Shown: piece after piece, positions 52,023 to 60,930 of the stretch
How positions within the stretch are numbered: the first letter of the stretch is position 1
Layout: each line of letters starts with the position of its first letter
Source: Oryzisolibacter sp. LB2S
GTDB taxonomy: Bacteria > Pseudomonadota > Gammaproteobacteria > Burkholderiales > Burkholderiaceae_C
Direction: 5' to 3'
Assembly (NCBI RefSeq): GCF_040732315.1
Contig: NZ_CP160388.1
Span: 2,012,494-2,076,493 of the forward strand
Length of the DNA stretch: 64,000 bases
The notes under the pieces: generated by a model
Database searches by the model: none
Told to the model about the DNA's origin: nothing
Seen by the model: only the letters and a program-made list of their open reading frames with translations
Program-made: the position numbers and the translations under genes

Positions 52023-53630
52023 GTGGCAAGAACCTTCAACCTCGCAGACCTGTTCGAAGTGGTCGCCAACGTAGTGCCGGAACGCACCGCGTTCATCTGC
52101 GGCCAGCAGCGGCTGAGCTATCGTGAGCTCGACGAGCGCGCCACCCGGCTGGCGTCGGCCCTGCGCGCGCATGGCGTGAAACGCGGCGACAACGTCGGCA
52201 TCCAGCTGCACAACTCGGCCGAGTATCTGGAGACCTTTCTCGCCTGCTGCAAGATCGGTGCGGCGCCGGCCAACATCAACTACCGCTATGTGGCCGACGA
52301 GCTCGAGCATCTGTTTTCCTCGCTCGAGCTCAAGGCACTGGTGTTTGGCGCCGATTTCGCCGACGAGGTGGCCAAGGTCGCGCCGCGCGTGCCCACACTC
52401 AAGCTGCTGGTGTGCGCTGGCGCGGGTGCTGCCCGTCCCGCCGGCGCGCTCGACTATGACGCCCTGCTCGCCTCGGGCGAGGCGCGGCTCGACGACCCCG
52501 AGCGCAGCGACAACGATCTCTACCTGCTGTGCACCGGCGGCACCACCGGCCTGCCCAAGGGCGTGATGTGGCCGCACAAGTCGCTGTTCATGGGCGCATT
52601 GGGCGGCGGCGGCATCTTCTTTCGCCGGCCACCGGTCAAGACGCCCGAGGAGCTCGCCGAGTTCGTCCCCCACGGACCACCGCTGACCTATATCGCGCTC
52701 GCGCCCATGATGCATGGTGCGGCAATGTGGGCATCGCTGATCAGCCTGCTGTCGGGCCACACGGTCACCGTGAACGACCAGAAGAACTTCGACGCCGAAC
52801 ATGTCTGGGACATCGTGGTGCGCGACGGGGTCAACATCCTGTCCATCGTCGGTGACGCCATGGCGCTGCCGCTGATCCAGGCGCTCGAGGCCCATCCTGG
52901 CCGCTGGGACCTGTCCAAGGTCGCCATATTCGGCAACGGCGGCGCGGTGTTCTCGGGACATCTGCAGGAGCGCATCAAGACCCTGCTGCCCCACATCATG
53001 ATCAACAACGGCATGGGCTCGTCCGAGGCCGGCATGGTGGGTGGCGGCGAAAAGCCCGTGCAGGGCTCGGGCCTGATGCGCATCACGCCACGCCCCGACC
53101 TGGCGGTCATCGACGACCAGCACCACATCGTCACAGAGCCCGGTGCCCAGGGCATTCTCGCGCGCACGGGCTACACGCCCGTGGGCTACTACGGCGACGC
53201 GAAGAAGACGGCAGCGACCTTCATCACCATCGATGGCCGGCTCTGGGTGCTGACCGGTGACAGCGCACGCATCGACGAGTCCGGCGACATCGTCGTGCTC
53301 GGCCGCGGCTCGCAGTGCATCAACACCGGCGGCGAAAAGGTCTTCCCCGAAGAGGTCGAGGAGGTCGCGCGGCGCTACGGCGCGGTTGCCGACGTGCTCG
53401 TGGTGGGCCTGCCCGACGAGCGCTGGGGCCAGAAGGTGTCGGCCGTGATCGAGGTGGCGCCCGGCCAGCATTTCGATGCGGCCGAGTTCGACCGCATCTG
53501 CCGCGAACACCTGTCGGGCTACAAGGTGCCCAAGGCGGTGTTTCTGGCCCATCGCATACAGCGCAGCCCCGCGGGCAAGGCCGACTACCGCTGGGCAAGC
53601 CAGTTTGCCAGCAGCAACCCCGCGCTTTGA
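52023..53630 (+). CDS. Steroid side-chain acyl-CoA synthetase, FadD19-like
   Basis: A 535-aa adenylate-forming ligase starting with GTG 52023 (AGGAGACAAGCGC before it). Motifs: CTGGTTGLPKGVMWPH (near 178), MMHGAAMWASL, NNGMGSSEAG, LTGDSARIDESG, LGRGSQCINTGGEKVFPEE and the C-terminal RSPAGKADYRWA containing the catalytic lysine. The NIADL-like start, TGGTTGLPKGVMW and SPAGKxDYRWA closely follow the FadD19/FadD17 group, which activates the C26 or C24 carboxylate of sterol side chains. It is the entry enzyme for side-chain removal in this model. Confidence 0.85.
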   Translation: MARTFNLADLFEVVANVVPERTAFICGQQRLSYRELDERATRLASALRAHGVKRGDNVGIQLHNSAEYLETFLACCKIGAAPANINYRYVADELEHLFSSLELKALVFGADFADEVAKVAPRVPTLKLLVCAGAGAARPAGALDYDALLASGEARLDDPERSDNDLYLLCTGGTTGLPKGVMWPHKSLFMGALGGGGIFFRRPPVKTPEELAEFVPHGPPLTYIALAPMMHGAAMWASLISLLSGHTVTVNDQKNFDAEHVWDIVVRDGVNILSIVGDAMALPLIQALEAHPGRWDLSKVAIFGNGGAVFSGHLQERIKTLLPHIMINNGMGSSEAGMVGGGEKPVQGSGLMRITPRPDLAVIDDQHHIVTEPGAQGILARTGYTPVGYYGDAKKTAATFITIDGRLWVLTGDSARIDESGDIVVLGRGSQCINTGGEKVFPEEVEEVARRYGAVADVLVVGLPDERWGQKVSAVIEVAPGQHFDAAEFDRICREHLSGYKVPKAVFLAHRIQRSPAGKADYRWASQFASSNPAL

Positions 53631-53651
53631 CGCCCACGCCGCCCGGAGCGA

Positions 53652-53680
53652 GCGGCGCTGCTTCAACGACGCAGCGCCGC
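53652..53680. terminator. Hairpin between convergent genes (possible terminator)
   Basis: Perfect 10-bp stem GCGGCGCTGC/GCAGCGCCGC with a 9-nt loop, no T-run. It overlaps the 3' end of the minus-strand membrane protein gene. Confidence 0.4.
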
Positions 53681-54145
53681 GAACACCATCACGGGCTGCA
53701 GGATCACCGTCACGAGGGCTCCATACGCGCCCTTGAACCAGGCATAGCCATTGCCGTCGAACTCGGGCGCGCCCAGCGCCTGCATCGCCAGCACGGAGCC
53801 ACCACCGAGCAGCGCAAACCCCATCAGGCCTATGGCCAGGCCGCCGCCCCACAGCGACGGACTCATCCAGCGCGCAAGCCAGGGCGCCGCGAGGCCGTCG
53901 AGCACGGGCGCCTTGCCCACCTGGGCCTGCCGGCGTAAGAGCGGCCGCAGGATGAACCAGCTGATCCCCGGCAGCAGAAGGCCCGTCGCCAGCAGGTCGG
54001 AGGCATAGGCTCCCCTGTCCCACAGGCCGATCGCGCTCTCGCCGCGGTGCGCGGCCCAGGCAATGCCACCATTGAGCAGACCGTTGATCAGGCCGGGCAG
54101 CAGTTGCTGTGTCATGAAGAATCTGCGGTGGGCGGTGAAATGCAT
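53663..54145 (-). CDS. Hypothetical membrane protein (about 160 aa)
   Basis: A 160-aa protein with four hydrophobic segments (LLPGLINGLLNGGIAWAA, LLATGLLLPGISWFILRPLL, GGGLAIGLMGFALLGGGSVL, YGALVTVILQPVMVFAAL). I do not recognise a family. Start ATG 54145 fits the predicted transcript start near 54169; ATG 54115 is an alternative giving 150 aa. It has its own activator box (10), divergent from box 11, so it is predicted to be part of the regulon. A role in substrate passage through the inner membrane is possible but unsupported. Confidence 0.7.
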   Translation of the reverse strand: MHFTAHRRFFMTQQLLPGLINGLLNGGIAWAAHRGESAIGLWDRGAYASDLLATGLLLPGISWFILRPLLRRQAQVGKAPVLDGLAAPWLARWMSPSLWGGGLAIGLMGFALLGGGSVLAMQALGAPEFDGNGYAWFKGAYGALVTVILQPVMVFAALRR

Positions 54146-54201
54146 GCTGAGGGACCTGGTGGAATGCGTGCCCGCAAGGTAGCCGTCACACCACCGACAG
54201 G

Positions 54202-54221
54202 CATCGTCCATTTGATCGATT
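54202..54221 (-). promoter_or_regulatory. GGACGATG palindrome box 10 (membrane protein)
   Basis: Minus strand AATCGATC-AAAT-GGACGATG (5/8, 8/8). Twenty nt on is TACCTT (54181-54176), start near 54169. Confidence 0.65.
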
Positions 54222-54229
54222 GCGCGGCC

Positions 54230-54249
54230 TGTAGTCCCATCGGACGATG
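54230..54249 (+). promoter_or_regulatory. GGACGATG palindrome box 11 (SDR operon)
   Basis: TGTAGTCC-CATC-GGACGATG (5/8, 8/8). Twenty nt on is TACCCT (54270-54275), start near 54282, 40 nt before ATG 54322. Only 8 nt separate it from box 10. Confidence 0.7.
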
Positions 54250-54321
54250 GCGCAATCGCCCTGCCTGCCTACCCTTGAGACGTTCGGGTCACTGGTACCC
54301 GCATCACATTCGGAGCACAAC

Positions 54322-55053
54322 ATGAAACTCAAGGACAAGGTGGCGCTGGTGACCGGCGCCGGCCAGGGCATGGGCCGTGCGATTGCACAGCGCTTTGCCG
54401 CCGAAGGCGCGACCGTCGTGGCGCTGGACCTGAACGTCGAGGCCGCACAACAGACGCTGGAGGGCCTCGGTGGCAAGCATCTGGCGCGCGCGCTCAATGT
54501 GGCCGACTCGGCGGCCGTGAACGCCCTTGTCGACGAGGTCGTCGCCAAACTCGGCCGCGTAGATGTGCTGGTGAACAACGCCGGCACGGGTGGCATGGAC
54601 AGCTTCACCGAGATGAGTGACGAGGCCTGGGCCCGCGTCATCGGCGTGAACCTGAACGGCGCCTTCTACTGCGCGCGCGCGGCGGTGCGCGCCATGCTCA
54701 AGACGGGCGGCGGCACGGTGGTCAACGTGGGCAGCACCTCGTCGGTGAGCGGCGATGGCCCGGCGCACTATGTGACCTCCAAGGCCGGCATCCAGGGCCT
54801 GACGCGCGTCATGGCCAAGGAGCTCGCCAAGAGCGGCGTGCGCGTCAACACCCTGGTGCCCGGCCCGACCAACACGCCCATGATGCAGGGCATCCCCCAG
54901 GAATGGGCCGACGCCATCATCGCCGGCGTGCCCATGGGCCGCATGGCCGAGCCCGAGGACATCGCCAAGGTGGCGGTGTTCCTGGCCAGCGACGACAGCG
55001 GATTTGTCACCGGCCAGAGCGTGGCCGTCAACGGCGGCAGCGCCTTCCTGTAA
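54322..55053 (+). CDS. Short-chain dehydrogenase/reductase (SDR)
   Basis: A 243-aa classical SDR, FabG-like: TGAGQGMG (12-19), NNAGTGGMD, VGSTSSVSGDGPAHYVTSK with Ser-Tyr-Lys, VPGPTNTPMMQ and GQSVAVNGG. ATG 54322 is preceded by CGGAGCACAAC. It is the first gene of a box-11 operon with another SDR, an NTF2-like protein and an old yellow enzyme. A 3-hydroxyacyl-CoA or hydroxysteroid dehydrogenase are both possible. Confidence 0.87.
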   Translation: MKLKDKVALVTGAGQGMGRAIAQRFAAEGATVVALDLNVEAAQQTLEGLGGKHLARALNVADSAAVNALVDEVVAKLGRVDVLVNNAGTGGMDSFTEMSDEAWARVIGVNLNGAFYCARAAVRAMLKTGGGTVVNVGSTSSVSGDGPAHYVTSKAGIQGLTRVMAKELAKSGVRVNTLVPGPTNTPMMQGIPQEWADAIIAGVPMGRMAEPEDIAKVAVFLASDDSGFVTGQSVAVNGGSAFL

Positions 55054-55072
55054 TCCAACAAGGAGAGAATCA

Positions 55073-55840
55073 ATGGGTAATCGACTGCAAGGCAAGGTGG
55101 CCTTTGTTTCGGGTGGCGGCAGCGGCATTGGCGCGGCCACGGCGCGGCGCATGGCGCTCGAAGGCGCCACGGTGGTGATCTGCGGTCGCCGCCAGGAGCC
55201 GCTCGACGCCGTGGTGGAGCAGATCCGCGCCGCCGGCGGCAAGGCCGAGGCGGTGATCGCCGATGTGGGCAACGAGGCCCAGTACGTGGGCGCCATCGAG
55301 GACGCGACAAAGCGCCACGGCAGGCTCGACATCCTGGTGAACAACGCCATGGCCTACACCTGGGGCGCCATCGATGCCATGACCACGGCCGACTGGCATG
55401 CCAACTTCCAGACCACGGTGGACGGCACCTTCTGGGGCACGCGCGCGGCGCTCAAGCTGATGAAGGACAAGGGCGGCTCCATCATCAACGTGTCCTCGAT
55501 CTGCGGGCAGGTCGGCGTTCCCTGGATGGCCGGCTACAGCGCCGCCAAGGCGGCGGTGGACAACTTCTCGCGCGCCGCGGCCGCTGAAGGAGCCCCCCAC
55601 GGCGTGCGCGTCAACGTGGTGATTCCTGCCGTGGTCGAGACCCCGGCGACGGCCAGCATGCTCGCGACCGACGAGAGCCGCAAGGCCACGGAGAAGCTCA
55701 TCCCCATGGGCCGTGTCGGCCAGCCCGACGATCTGGCGCACGCCATCGTGTTCCTGGCGAGCGACGAGGCCGGCTACATCACCGGCGCATCGCTGCCCGT
55801 CGATGGCGGCCGCTCGGCCGTGCTGGTGACGGCGCTGTGA
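55073..55840 (+). CDS. Short-chain dehydrogenase/reductase (SDR)
   Basis: A 255-aa classical SDR: SGGGSGIG (13-20), NNAMAYTWG (Met in place of Gly), VSSICGQVGVPWMAGYSAAK and GASLPVDGG. AAGGAGAGAATCA lies before ATG 55073, 19 nt after the previous SDR. Likely another hydroxyl/keto conversion in the same pathway; the two SDRs are only moderately alike. Confidence 0.87.
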   Translation: MGNRLQGKVAFVSGGGSGIGAATARRMALEGATVVICGRRQEPLDAVVEQIRAAGGKAEAVIADVGNEAQYVGAIEDATKRHGRLDILVNNAMAYTWGAIDAMTTADWHANFQTTVDGTFWGTRAALKLMKDKGGSIINVSSICGQVGVPWMAGYSAAKAAVDNFSRAAAAEGAPHGVRVNVVIPAVVETPATASMLATDESRKATEKLIPMGRVGQPDDLAHAIVFLASDEAGYITGASLPVDGGRSAVLVTAL

Positions 55841-55854
55841 AAGAGAGTTCCCCC

Positions 55855-56493
55855 ATGAGCAACTCCTGGCCCGGCACGCTCGAGGAGCGCATCGACCGGC
55901 TCGAATCTATCGATGCCATCCGCCAGCTCGCCGGCAAATACTCGCTGTCGCTGGACATGCGCGACATGGACGCCCATGTCAACCTCTTCGCCCCCGACAT
56001 CCGCGTGGGCAAGGACAAGGTCGGCCGGGCCCATTTCAAGGCCTGGCAGGACCAGACCCTGCGCGACCAGTTCACCGGCACCTCGCACCACCTGGGCCAG
56101 CACATCATCGAGTTCGTGGACCGCGACCACGCCACCGGCGTCGTCTATTCCAAGAACGAGCATGAATGCGGCCCCGAGTGGGTGATCATGCAAATGCTGT
56201 ACTGGGACGACTACGAGCGCATCGACGGTCAGTGGTATTTTCGCCGCCGCCTGCCCTGCTACTGGTATGCCACCGACCTGAACAAGCCGCCGATCGGCGA
56301 CATGAAGATGCGCTGGCCCGGCCGCGAGCCCTACTGGGGCACGTTCCACGACCTGTTCCCGAGTTGGAAGGAATTCTGGGCCCAGCGCCCGGACAAGGAC
56401 AGCCTGCCCGAGGTGGCCGCGCCCGCGCCGCTGGAGCAGTTTTTGAAAACCATCCGGCGCGGCACGCCCGCGCCCAAAATGCGCGTGCGCTGA
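55855..56493 (+). CDS. SnoaL/NTF2-fold protein (212 aa)
   Basis: A 212-aa protein with the SnoaL-like start LEERIDRLESIDAIRQLAGKYSLSLDMRDMDAHVNLF (written in parts) and an unusually long, Trp/Pro-rich C-terminal tail (WPGREPYWGTFHDLFPSWKE). The His pair in TSHHLGQHIIEF lies where scytalone-dehydratase-like enzymes carry catalytic His. ATG 55855 is chosen over a GTG at 55837 that overlaps the SDR stop. A dehydratase or isomerase acting on a ring intermediate is plausible. Confidence 0.75.
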   Translation: MSNSWPGTLEERIDRLESIDAIRQLAGKYSLSLDMRDMDAHVNLFAPDIRVGKDKVGRAHFKAWQDQTLRDQFTGTSHHLGQHIIEFVDRDHATGVVYSKNEHECGPEWVIMQMLYWDDYERIDGQWYFRRRLPCYWYATDLNKPPIGDMKMRWPGREPYWGTFHDLFPSWKEFWAQRPDKDSLPEVAAPAPLEQFLKTIRRGTPAPKMRVR

Positions 56494-56508
56494 AGCCGCC
56501 CCACTGGT

Positions 56509-57597
56509 ATGACACAGCAATTGTTCACGCCCGTCACACTGGGCGACCTGCAACTGGCCAACCGCATCGTCATGGCGCCCATGACGCGCAACCGCGCCGA
56601 TCCCGACGGCACGCCCAATGATCTGATGGTCGAGCATTACGCCCAGCGCGCCGATGCCGGCCTCATCGTTGCCGAGGGCACCTGGCCCGAGGTGACGGGC
56701 CAGGCCTACTGCCGCCAGCCGGGTATAGAGACCGCGGCTCATGTCGCCGGATGGCGCCGCGTGACCGATGCCGTGCACCGGCGCGGTGGCCGCATCGTGC
56801 TTCAGATCATGCACAGCGGGCGCATCGGCAGCCGGCACATCAAACCCACCGGCGTGCCGACGGTGGCCCCGTCGGCCCTGCAGGCGCGCGGCGAGGTCTG
56901 GACCGATGCGGCCGGCATGCAACCCTTCGACCAGCCCCAGGCGTTGAGCACCGAGCAGGTCAAGGCCGCGATTGCCGAGCATCGCGCGGCCGCGCTGCGC
57001 GCCCGCGAGGCTGGGTTTGACGGCGTGGAGCTGCACGGCACGAGCGGCTACCTGAGCATGCAGTTCCTGAGCTCGGCGACCAACCAGCGCCAGGACGAAT
57101 ACGGCGGAAATGCCGCCGCGCGCGCGCGCTTCGCGGCAGAGTGCCTGGCCGCCATGGCCGACGCCATTGGCGCCGGGCGCGTGGGCCTGCGCCTGAACCC
57201 GGGCAACACCTACAACGACACGGCCGACGAGGACTCGGGCGCGACCCACGCCGAGCTGATGCGCCAGGCACGCCCGCTGGGACTGGCCTATCTGCACGTG
57301 ATGCGCGCGCCGGCCCAGGACATCGACGCCTTTGCCCTCGCGCGCGAGAACTTCGGCGGCCCGCTGATCCTCAACGACGGCTTTGACGGCGTGAGCGCCG
57401 AGGCGGCCCTGCAAGCCCATCAGGGCGAGGCGATATCGTTCGCGCGCCATTTCATCGCCAACCCCGATCTGGTGCAGCGCCTGCGCACAGGCCAACCTCT
57501 GGCCAAGTTCGACCGGCGCACGCTCTACACCCCAGGAGCGGCCGGCTACAACGACTACCCCGCCATCGCCGCAGAGACCACCACCACCACCGCCTGA
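56509..57597 (+). CDS. Old yellow enzyme family FMN ene-reductase
   Basis: A 362-aa OYE: LGDLQLANRIVMAPMTRNRA, QIMHSGRIGS, GVELHGTSGYLSMQFLS, ATNQRQDEYGG and the C-terminal FARHFIANPDLVQRL. The usual substrate-binding pair is His-x2-Asn (HxANGYL); here His is kept but Asn is Ser (HGTSGYL), while the proton-donor Tyr is kept. It reduces an activated C=C bond with NAD(P)H; an enone such as a delta-4 or delta-1 ketosteroid or a C/D-ring enone is plausible. Last gene of the operon, followed by a terminator. Confidence 0.9.
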   Translation: MTQQLFTPVTLGDLQLANRIVMAPMTRNRADPDGTPNDLMVEHYAQRADAGLIVAEGTWPEVTGQAYCRQPGIETAAHVAGWRRVTDAVHRRGGRIVLQIMHSGRIGSRHIKPTGVPTVAPSALQARGEVWTDAAGMQPFDQPQALSTEQVKAAIAEHRAAALRAREAGFDGVELHGTSGYLSMQFLSSATNQRQDEYGGNAAARARFAAECLAAMADAIGAGRVGLRLNPGNTYNDTADEDSGATHAELMRQARPLGLAYLHVMRAPAQDIDAFALARENFGGPLILNDGFDGVSAEAALQAHQGEAISFARHFIANPDLVQRLRTGQPLAKFDRRTLYTPGAAGYNDYPAIAAETTTTTA

Positions 57598-57616
57598 AGT
57601 CCCCGCCGCCCCCAAG

Positions 57617-57650
57617 GCAAAACGCCCCGACGATCGGGGCGTTTTGCTTT
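57617..57650. terminator. Bidirectional rho-independent terminator
   Basis: Perfect 14-bp stem GCAAAACGCCCCGA/TCGGGGCGTTTTGC with loop CGA between convergent genes; T-rich on both strands. Confidence 0.9.
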
Positions 57651-57666
57651 CGGGGCTGGATTCGCG

Positions 57667-58152
57667 TTACCCGCACATCTCGGCCGGCAAGGGGTTCACT
57701 GTGACGCGCAGATGGCGGCTCAGGTCGCCCTGGAAGTCCATCTGCCGATAGTCACGCTCGGTGAAATGCCAGACGCCCTCCGTGCAGGCAAAGCGGTCGA
57801 GATAGCGGCCGCTGGCGATGACCTGAAGGCCAAAGCCATCGACCGCCTGCAGGACCGTATAGCACGACCTGGCACTGGCCGTCTGGCCGTCCCCGGCCAC
57901 CTCGACGATGGGATTGGTGATCAGGTGGCGCGTGCGCGGCGTGCCGCACGGATAGAGGATGAGGATGCGCCGCCACAGCGCCAGCAGCGCCTGCGCATCC
58001 AGCGGCCGGGCCGCTCCCGTCTGAATGCGGGCACGCTCGAACATGGCCGCGGCCTGCTCGAGCTGCCCCCCGTCAATATGCTCGGCGTAGCGGTACAGCA
58101 GCTGCGTGATCTGGAAGGCCGCCTCGGCGGCCCCCATGCCGGTGGGTGTCAT
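57667..58152 (-). CDS. SnoaL/NTF2-fold protein (161 aa)
   Basis: A 161-aa protein with ITQLLYRYAEHIDGGQLEQAAAMF, TRHLITNPIVEVAGDGQTASARSCYTVL and the C-terminal RYLDRFACTEGVWHFTERDYRQMDF. This is the aromatic-dioxygenase-beta/SnoaL_4 subgroup. Its ATG overlaps the RND stop by one base (TGATG), so translation is coupled to the transporter. Third NTF2-like protein in the window, and the three are not close to each other. Confidence 0.75.
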   Translation of the reverse strand: MTPTGMGAAEAAFQITQLLYRYAEHIDGGQLEQAAAMFERARIQTGAARPLDAQALLALWRRILILYPCGTPRTRHLITNPIVEVAGDGQTASARSCYTVLQAVDGFGLQVIASGRYLDRFACTEGVWHFTERDYRQMDFQGDLSRHLRVTVNPLPAEMCG

Positions 58153-60542
58153 CACGCGGTGGCGGGATGATGGCCATGCGCCGCGTTCTTGCGCTCCTGC
58201 TCCTCCTCCACACCCAGCCAGCAGGCCAGGGCCGGCAGCAGGAAGATGGCTCCGAGCACGTTCACGAGGAACATGAAGGCCAGCAGAATGCCCATGTCCG
58301 CCTGGAACTTGAGGGCGGAGAAGGCCCAGGTACCGACACCGATGGACATGGTCACGGCCGTGAACACGGCGGCCGTGCCGCGCTGGCGCATGGCCTCGTA
58401 GAAGGCCTCGCGCAGCGCAAGACCACGCCCCCGCATCTCGTGCTGCATGGACTCGAAGATATAGATGCCATAGTCCACACCCACACCCACGCCCAGCGCA
58501 ATCACGGGCAGCGTCGCGACCTTCAGGCCGATGCCCAGCAGGGCCATGAGGGCGTTGCACATGATGGTGACCAGCGTCAGCGGCACGATCACGCAGAGCA
58601 CGGCACGCCAGCTGCGGAAGGTGAGCCAGCACAGCAGCGAGATGGCGGCAAAGATGGAGATCAGCATCTGCACCTCGGCCTTCTCCACCGCCTCGTTGGT
58701 GGCGGCCGCCACGCCGGCATTGCCGCCGCCGAGACGGAAGGTGGCATTGGACAAGGGATTGGCGTCGATGAAGCGCTGCACCTCGTCGACCACATGCTTG
58801 AGCGTGCGGCCCTCGTGGTCGGTCAGGTAGATGGCGATGTGGATGAGCTTGCAACCGTCGGTGTTGTAGCCGTTCTCGGGGTTGGCGGCGCGCGCGCCGG
58901 CGCGCAGACCCGCCTCGCTGCGCTGCAGCACGGCCCAGCGGGGGTTGGCCTCGTTGTTGCCGGATGCGTAGAGCTTGGTCAGGCCCGCGATGGTGCGGAT
59001 GGACTGCACGCCGGCCACGCCACGCATGTGCTGGTCGAAGCGCTCCACGGCGTTCATCACCTCCCAGTTCAGGCAGGCCTCCTCGAGGTTCTTGGTCTCG
59101 ACATAGACCGACAGCACGTCCATGCCGATGGCATAGCGCGAGATGATCTTGGCGTTGTCCTGGTTGTAGCGCGACTCGGCGCGCAGCTCCGGCACACCGC
59201 TGCCGATGTCACCCGTCTGCAACTGGCGCGAGTAGTAGGTGGCCCCGGCGAGCAGCACCAGCATGACGGCAAAGGTGGCCAGCGCCGGCCGCGGCTGAGC
59301 CAGCGACGACACGCTCCACCACAGCGGATGGCGCCTGTGGGCATTGTCGGGCGCCTGCTGCGCGGTGAACTCCAGGCGCAGGTGCGACAGGATGATCGGC
59401 ATGAACATCTTGTTGGTCATGATCATCAGCGCCACGCCCAGGCAGGCCGTCAGGCCCAGTTCATGCACGATGGGAATGTCGATCACCATGATCACCATGA
59501 AACCCAGGGCGTTGGCCAGCAGCGCCATGATGCCGGGGATGGCCAGCTTGCGGAACGCGTTCTCGGCCGCCTGGCGCGCGCTCTGGCCGGCCATGACATC
59601 CTGCTTCCAGGCGTTGGTCATCTGCACCGCGTGCGACACGCCGATGGAGAAGATCAGGAACGGCACAAGCACCGACATGGGGTCGATGCCATAGCCGATC
59701 AGCGGCAATATGCCCAGCAGCCAGATCACGGGCAGCAGCGCCACGGCAATCGCCAGCGTCGTGAGTTTGAGCGAGCGCGAGTACAGCCAGAGCAGGATGG
59801 TGGTGACGGCAAAGGCGATCGCAAAGAACAGCACCACGGTGAACAGGCCGTCCATGACATCGCCCATGACCTTGGCAAAGCCGACGATCTGGATGTCGAT
59901 CGGCCCCTTGGCAAACTCGTTGCGGATCTTCTCCAGGTCCTGCGCTACCTGGGCATAGTCCAGATGGGCGCCGGTCTCGGGGTTGACCTCCAGCAGATCG
60001 GCCTGCACCAGGGCGGACTTCAGGTCCTTGGCCACGAGCTGGCCCACCACTCCGGACTTGGCGACATTGTTGCGCACGCCCGCAATGCTCTCGGCGTCGC
60101 CGCTGAAACGAGATGGGATGACCACATCGCCAGTGAAACCGTTCTCGGTGACCTCGATGTAACGCACATTGGGCGCAAAGATCGAGCGCACGCTGCCACG
60201 GTTCACGCCCGGGATGAAGAACACCTCGTCGTGCACCTTGCGCAGTACGTTCAGAAACTCAGGGTTGTAGATGTCGCCCTCCCCCTTCCACTGCACGCTC
60301 ACCAGCACCCGGTTGGCACCCGAGAAGGTGGCCGAGTGCTGCAGAAACGCCGCCATGTACGGATGCTTGAGCGGAATGAGCTTGTTGAAGCCCGGATCCA
60401 GCCGCGTGTGCATGGCCGAGAAGCCCAGGGCCAGGGTCAACAGCAGAAAGAACGCCCCGAGCGGCTTGCGCAGATGAATCAATGCGCGCGCCATGGTGGC
60501 GACAAAGGCGTCGGTGCGTGAGAGTGGTGTGGTAGTGGACAT
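58152..60542 (-). CDS. MMPL/RND-superfamily transporter (hydrophobe exporter/importer)
   Basis: A 796-aa, 12-helix RND protein. It has the first helix LGAFFLLLTLALGFSAMHTRL, a large periplasmic domain, the helix 4 motif SVLVPFLIFSIGVSHAVQMT in place of the classical proton-relay GDAD, a second periplasmic domain, and GVGVDYGIYIFESMQHEMR (the GxxxDYG motif of MMPL proteins). Such proteins pair with DUF1302/DUF1329 envelope proteins in steroid and aromatic degraders. ATG 60542 gives a normal N-terminus; box 12 predicts a start 26 nt upstream. Probably moves a lipophilic steroid between the membranes; direction unknown. Confidence 0.88.
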   Translation of the reverse strand: MSTTTPLSRTDAFVATMARALIHLRKPLGAFFLLLTLALGFSAMHTRLDPGFNKLIPLKHPYMAAFLQHSATFSGANRVLVSVQWKGEGDIYNPEFLNVLRKVHDEVFFIPGVNRGSVRSIFAPNVRYIEVTENGFTGDVVIPSRFSGDAESIAGVRNNVAKSGVVGQLVAKDLKSALVQADLLEVNPETGAHLDYAQVAQDLEKIRNEFAKGPIDIQIVGFAKVMGDVMDGLFTVVLFFAIAFAVTTILLWLYSRSLKLTTLAIAVALLPVIWLLGILPLIGYGIDPMSVLVPFLIFSIGVSHAVQMTNAWKQDVMAGQSARQAAENAFRKLAIPGIMALLANALGFMVIMVIDIPIVHELGLTACLGVALMIMTNKMFMPIILSHLRLEFTAQQAPDNAHRRHPLWWSVSSLAQPRPALATFAVMLVLLAGATYYSRQLQTGDIGSGVPELRAESRYNQDNAKIISRYAIGMDVLSVYVETKNLEEACLNWEVMNAVERFDQHMRGVAGVQSIRTIAGLTKLYASGNNEANPRWAVLQRSEAGLRAGARAANPENGYNTDGCKLIHIAIYLTDHEGRTLKHVVDEVQRFIDANPLSNATFRLGGGNAGVAAATNEAVEKAEVQMLISIFAAISLLCWLTFRSWRAVLCVIVPLTLVTIMCNALMALLGIGLKVATLPVIALGVGVGVDYGIYIFESMQHEMRGRGLALREAFYEAMRQRGTAAVFTAVTMSIGVGTWAFSALKFQADMGILLAFMFLVNVLGAIFLLPALACWLGVEEEQERKNAAHGHHPATA

Positions 60543-60601
60543 GGCAGGCACGAATCGGTAGCAAGGGCGCGTGCATTGTTGGTTGCGCGTGCGCATTGGA
60601 G

Positions 60602-60621
60602 CATCGTCCAAAAGGACGAAC
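60602..60621 (-). promoter_or_regulatory. GGACGATG palindrome box 12 (RND transporter)
   Basis: Minus strand GTTCGTCC-TTTT-GGACGATG (13-14/16). Twenty-one nt on is AACAAT (60580-60575), start near 60568. Confidence 0.72.
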
Positions 60622-60651
60622 AGGGCGCGGGCCATGGTTCGGGGTTTGCCC

Positions 60652-60671
60652 TGTCGTCCAAATAAGGTATG
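60652..60671 (+). promoter_or_regulatory. GGACGATG palindrome box 13 (DUF1302 operon)
   Basis: TGTCGTCC-AAAT-AAGGTATG (6/8, 3/8), nearly the same sequence as box 1 including the following GCCAAAG/GCGAAG. Twenty nt on is CATCTT (60692-60697), start near 60704, 227 nt before ATG 60931. The long leader holds no gene I can support. Confidence 0.55.
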
Positions 60672-60930
60672 CCAAAGCGGACCGCTGCAGGCATCTTTCA
60701 CGCGCCTGTTCAGCAACGACCGGAACATGCGGCAACTACCCACGCCCTGACGGCACTGCACCCGCGCGACGGCGTCAGCCCTTGCGCCCGTGCATTGCGG
60801 ACTCATGGCTGCGGGATCAGGAGCCTCGTGGGTTGCCCGGTTCTGCCGCGCAGGCCCCAGAACGCCTGCCGCCGCTGCCCCACGGGGACAGGCCTATCTC
60901 ACAACATCCCAACCCCATAGGAGTGGAGCC

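Noticed and set aside
60669..60920. 83-codon ORF in the DUF1302 leader
   Set aside because: No ribosome binding site, a cysteine/arginine-rich translation, and it overlaps the predicted -10 element of box 13.
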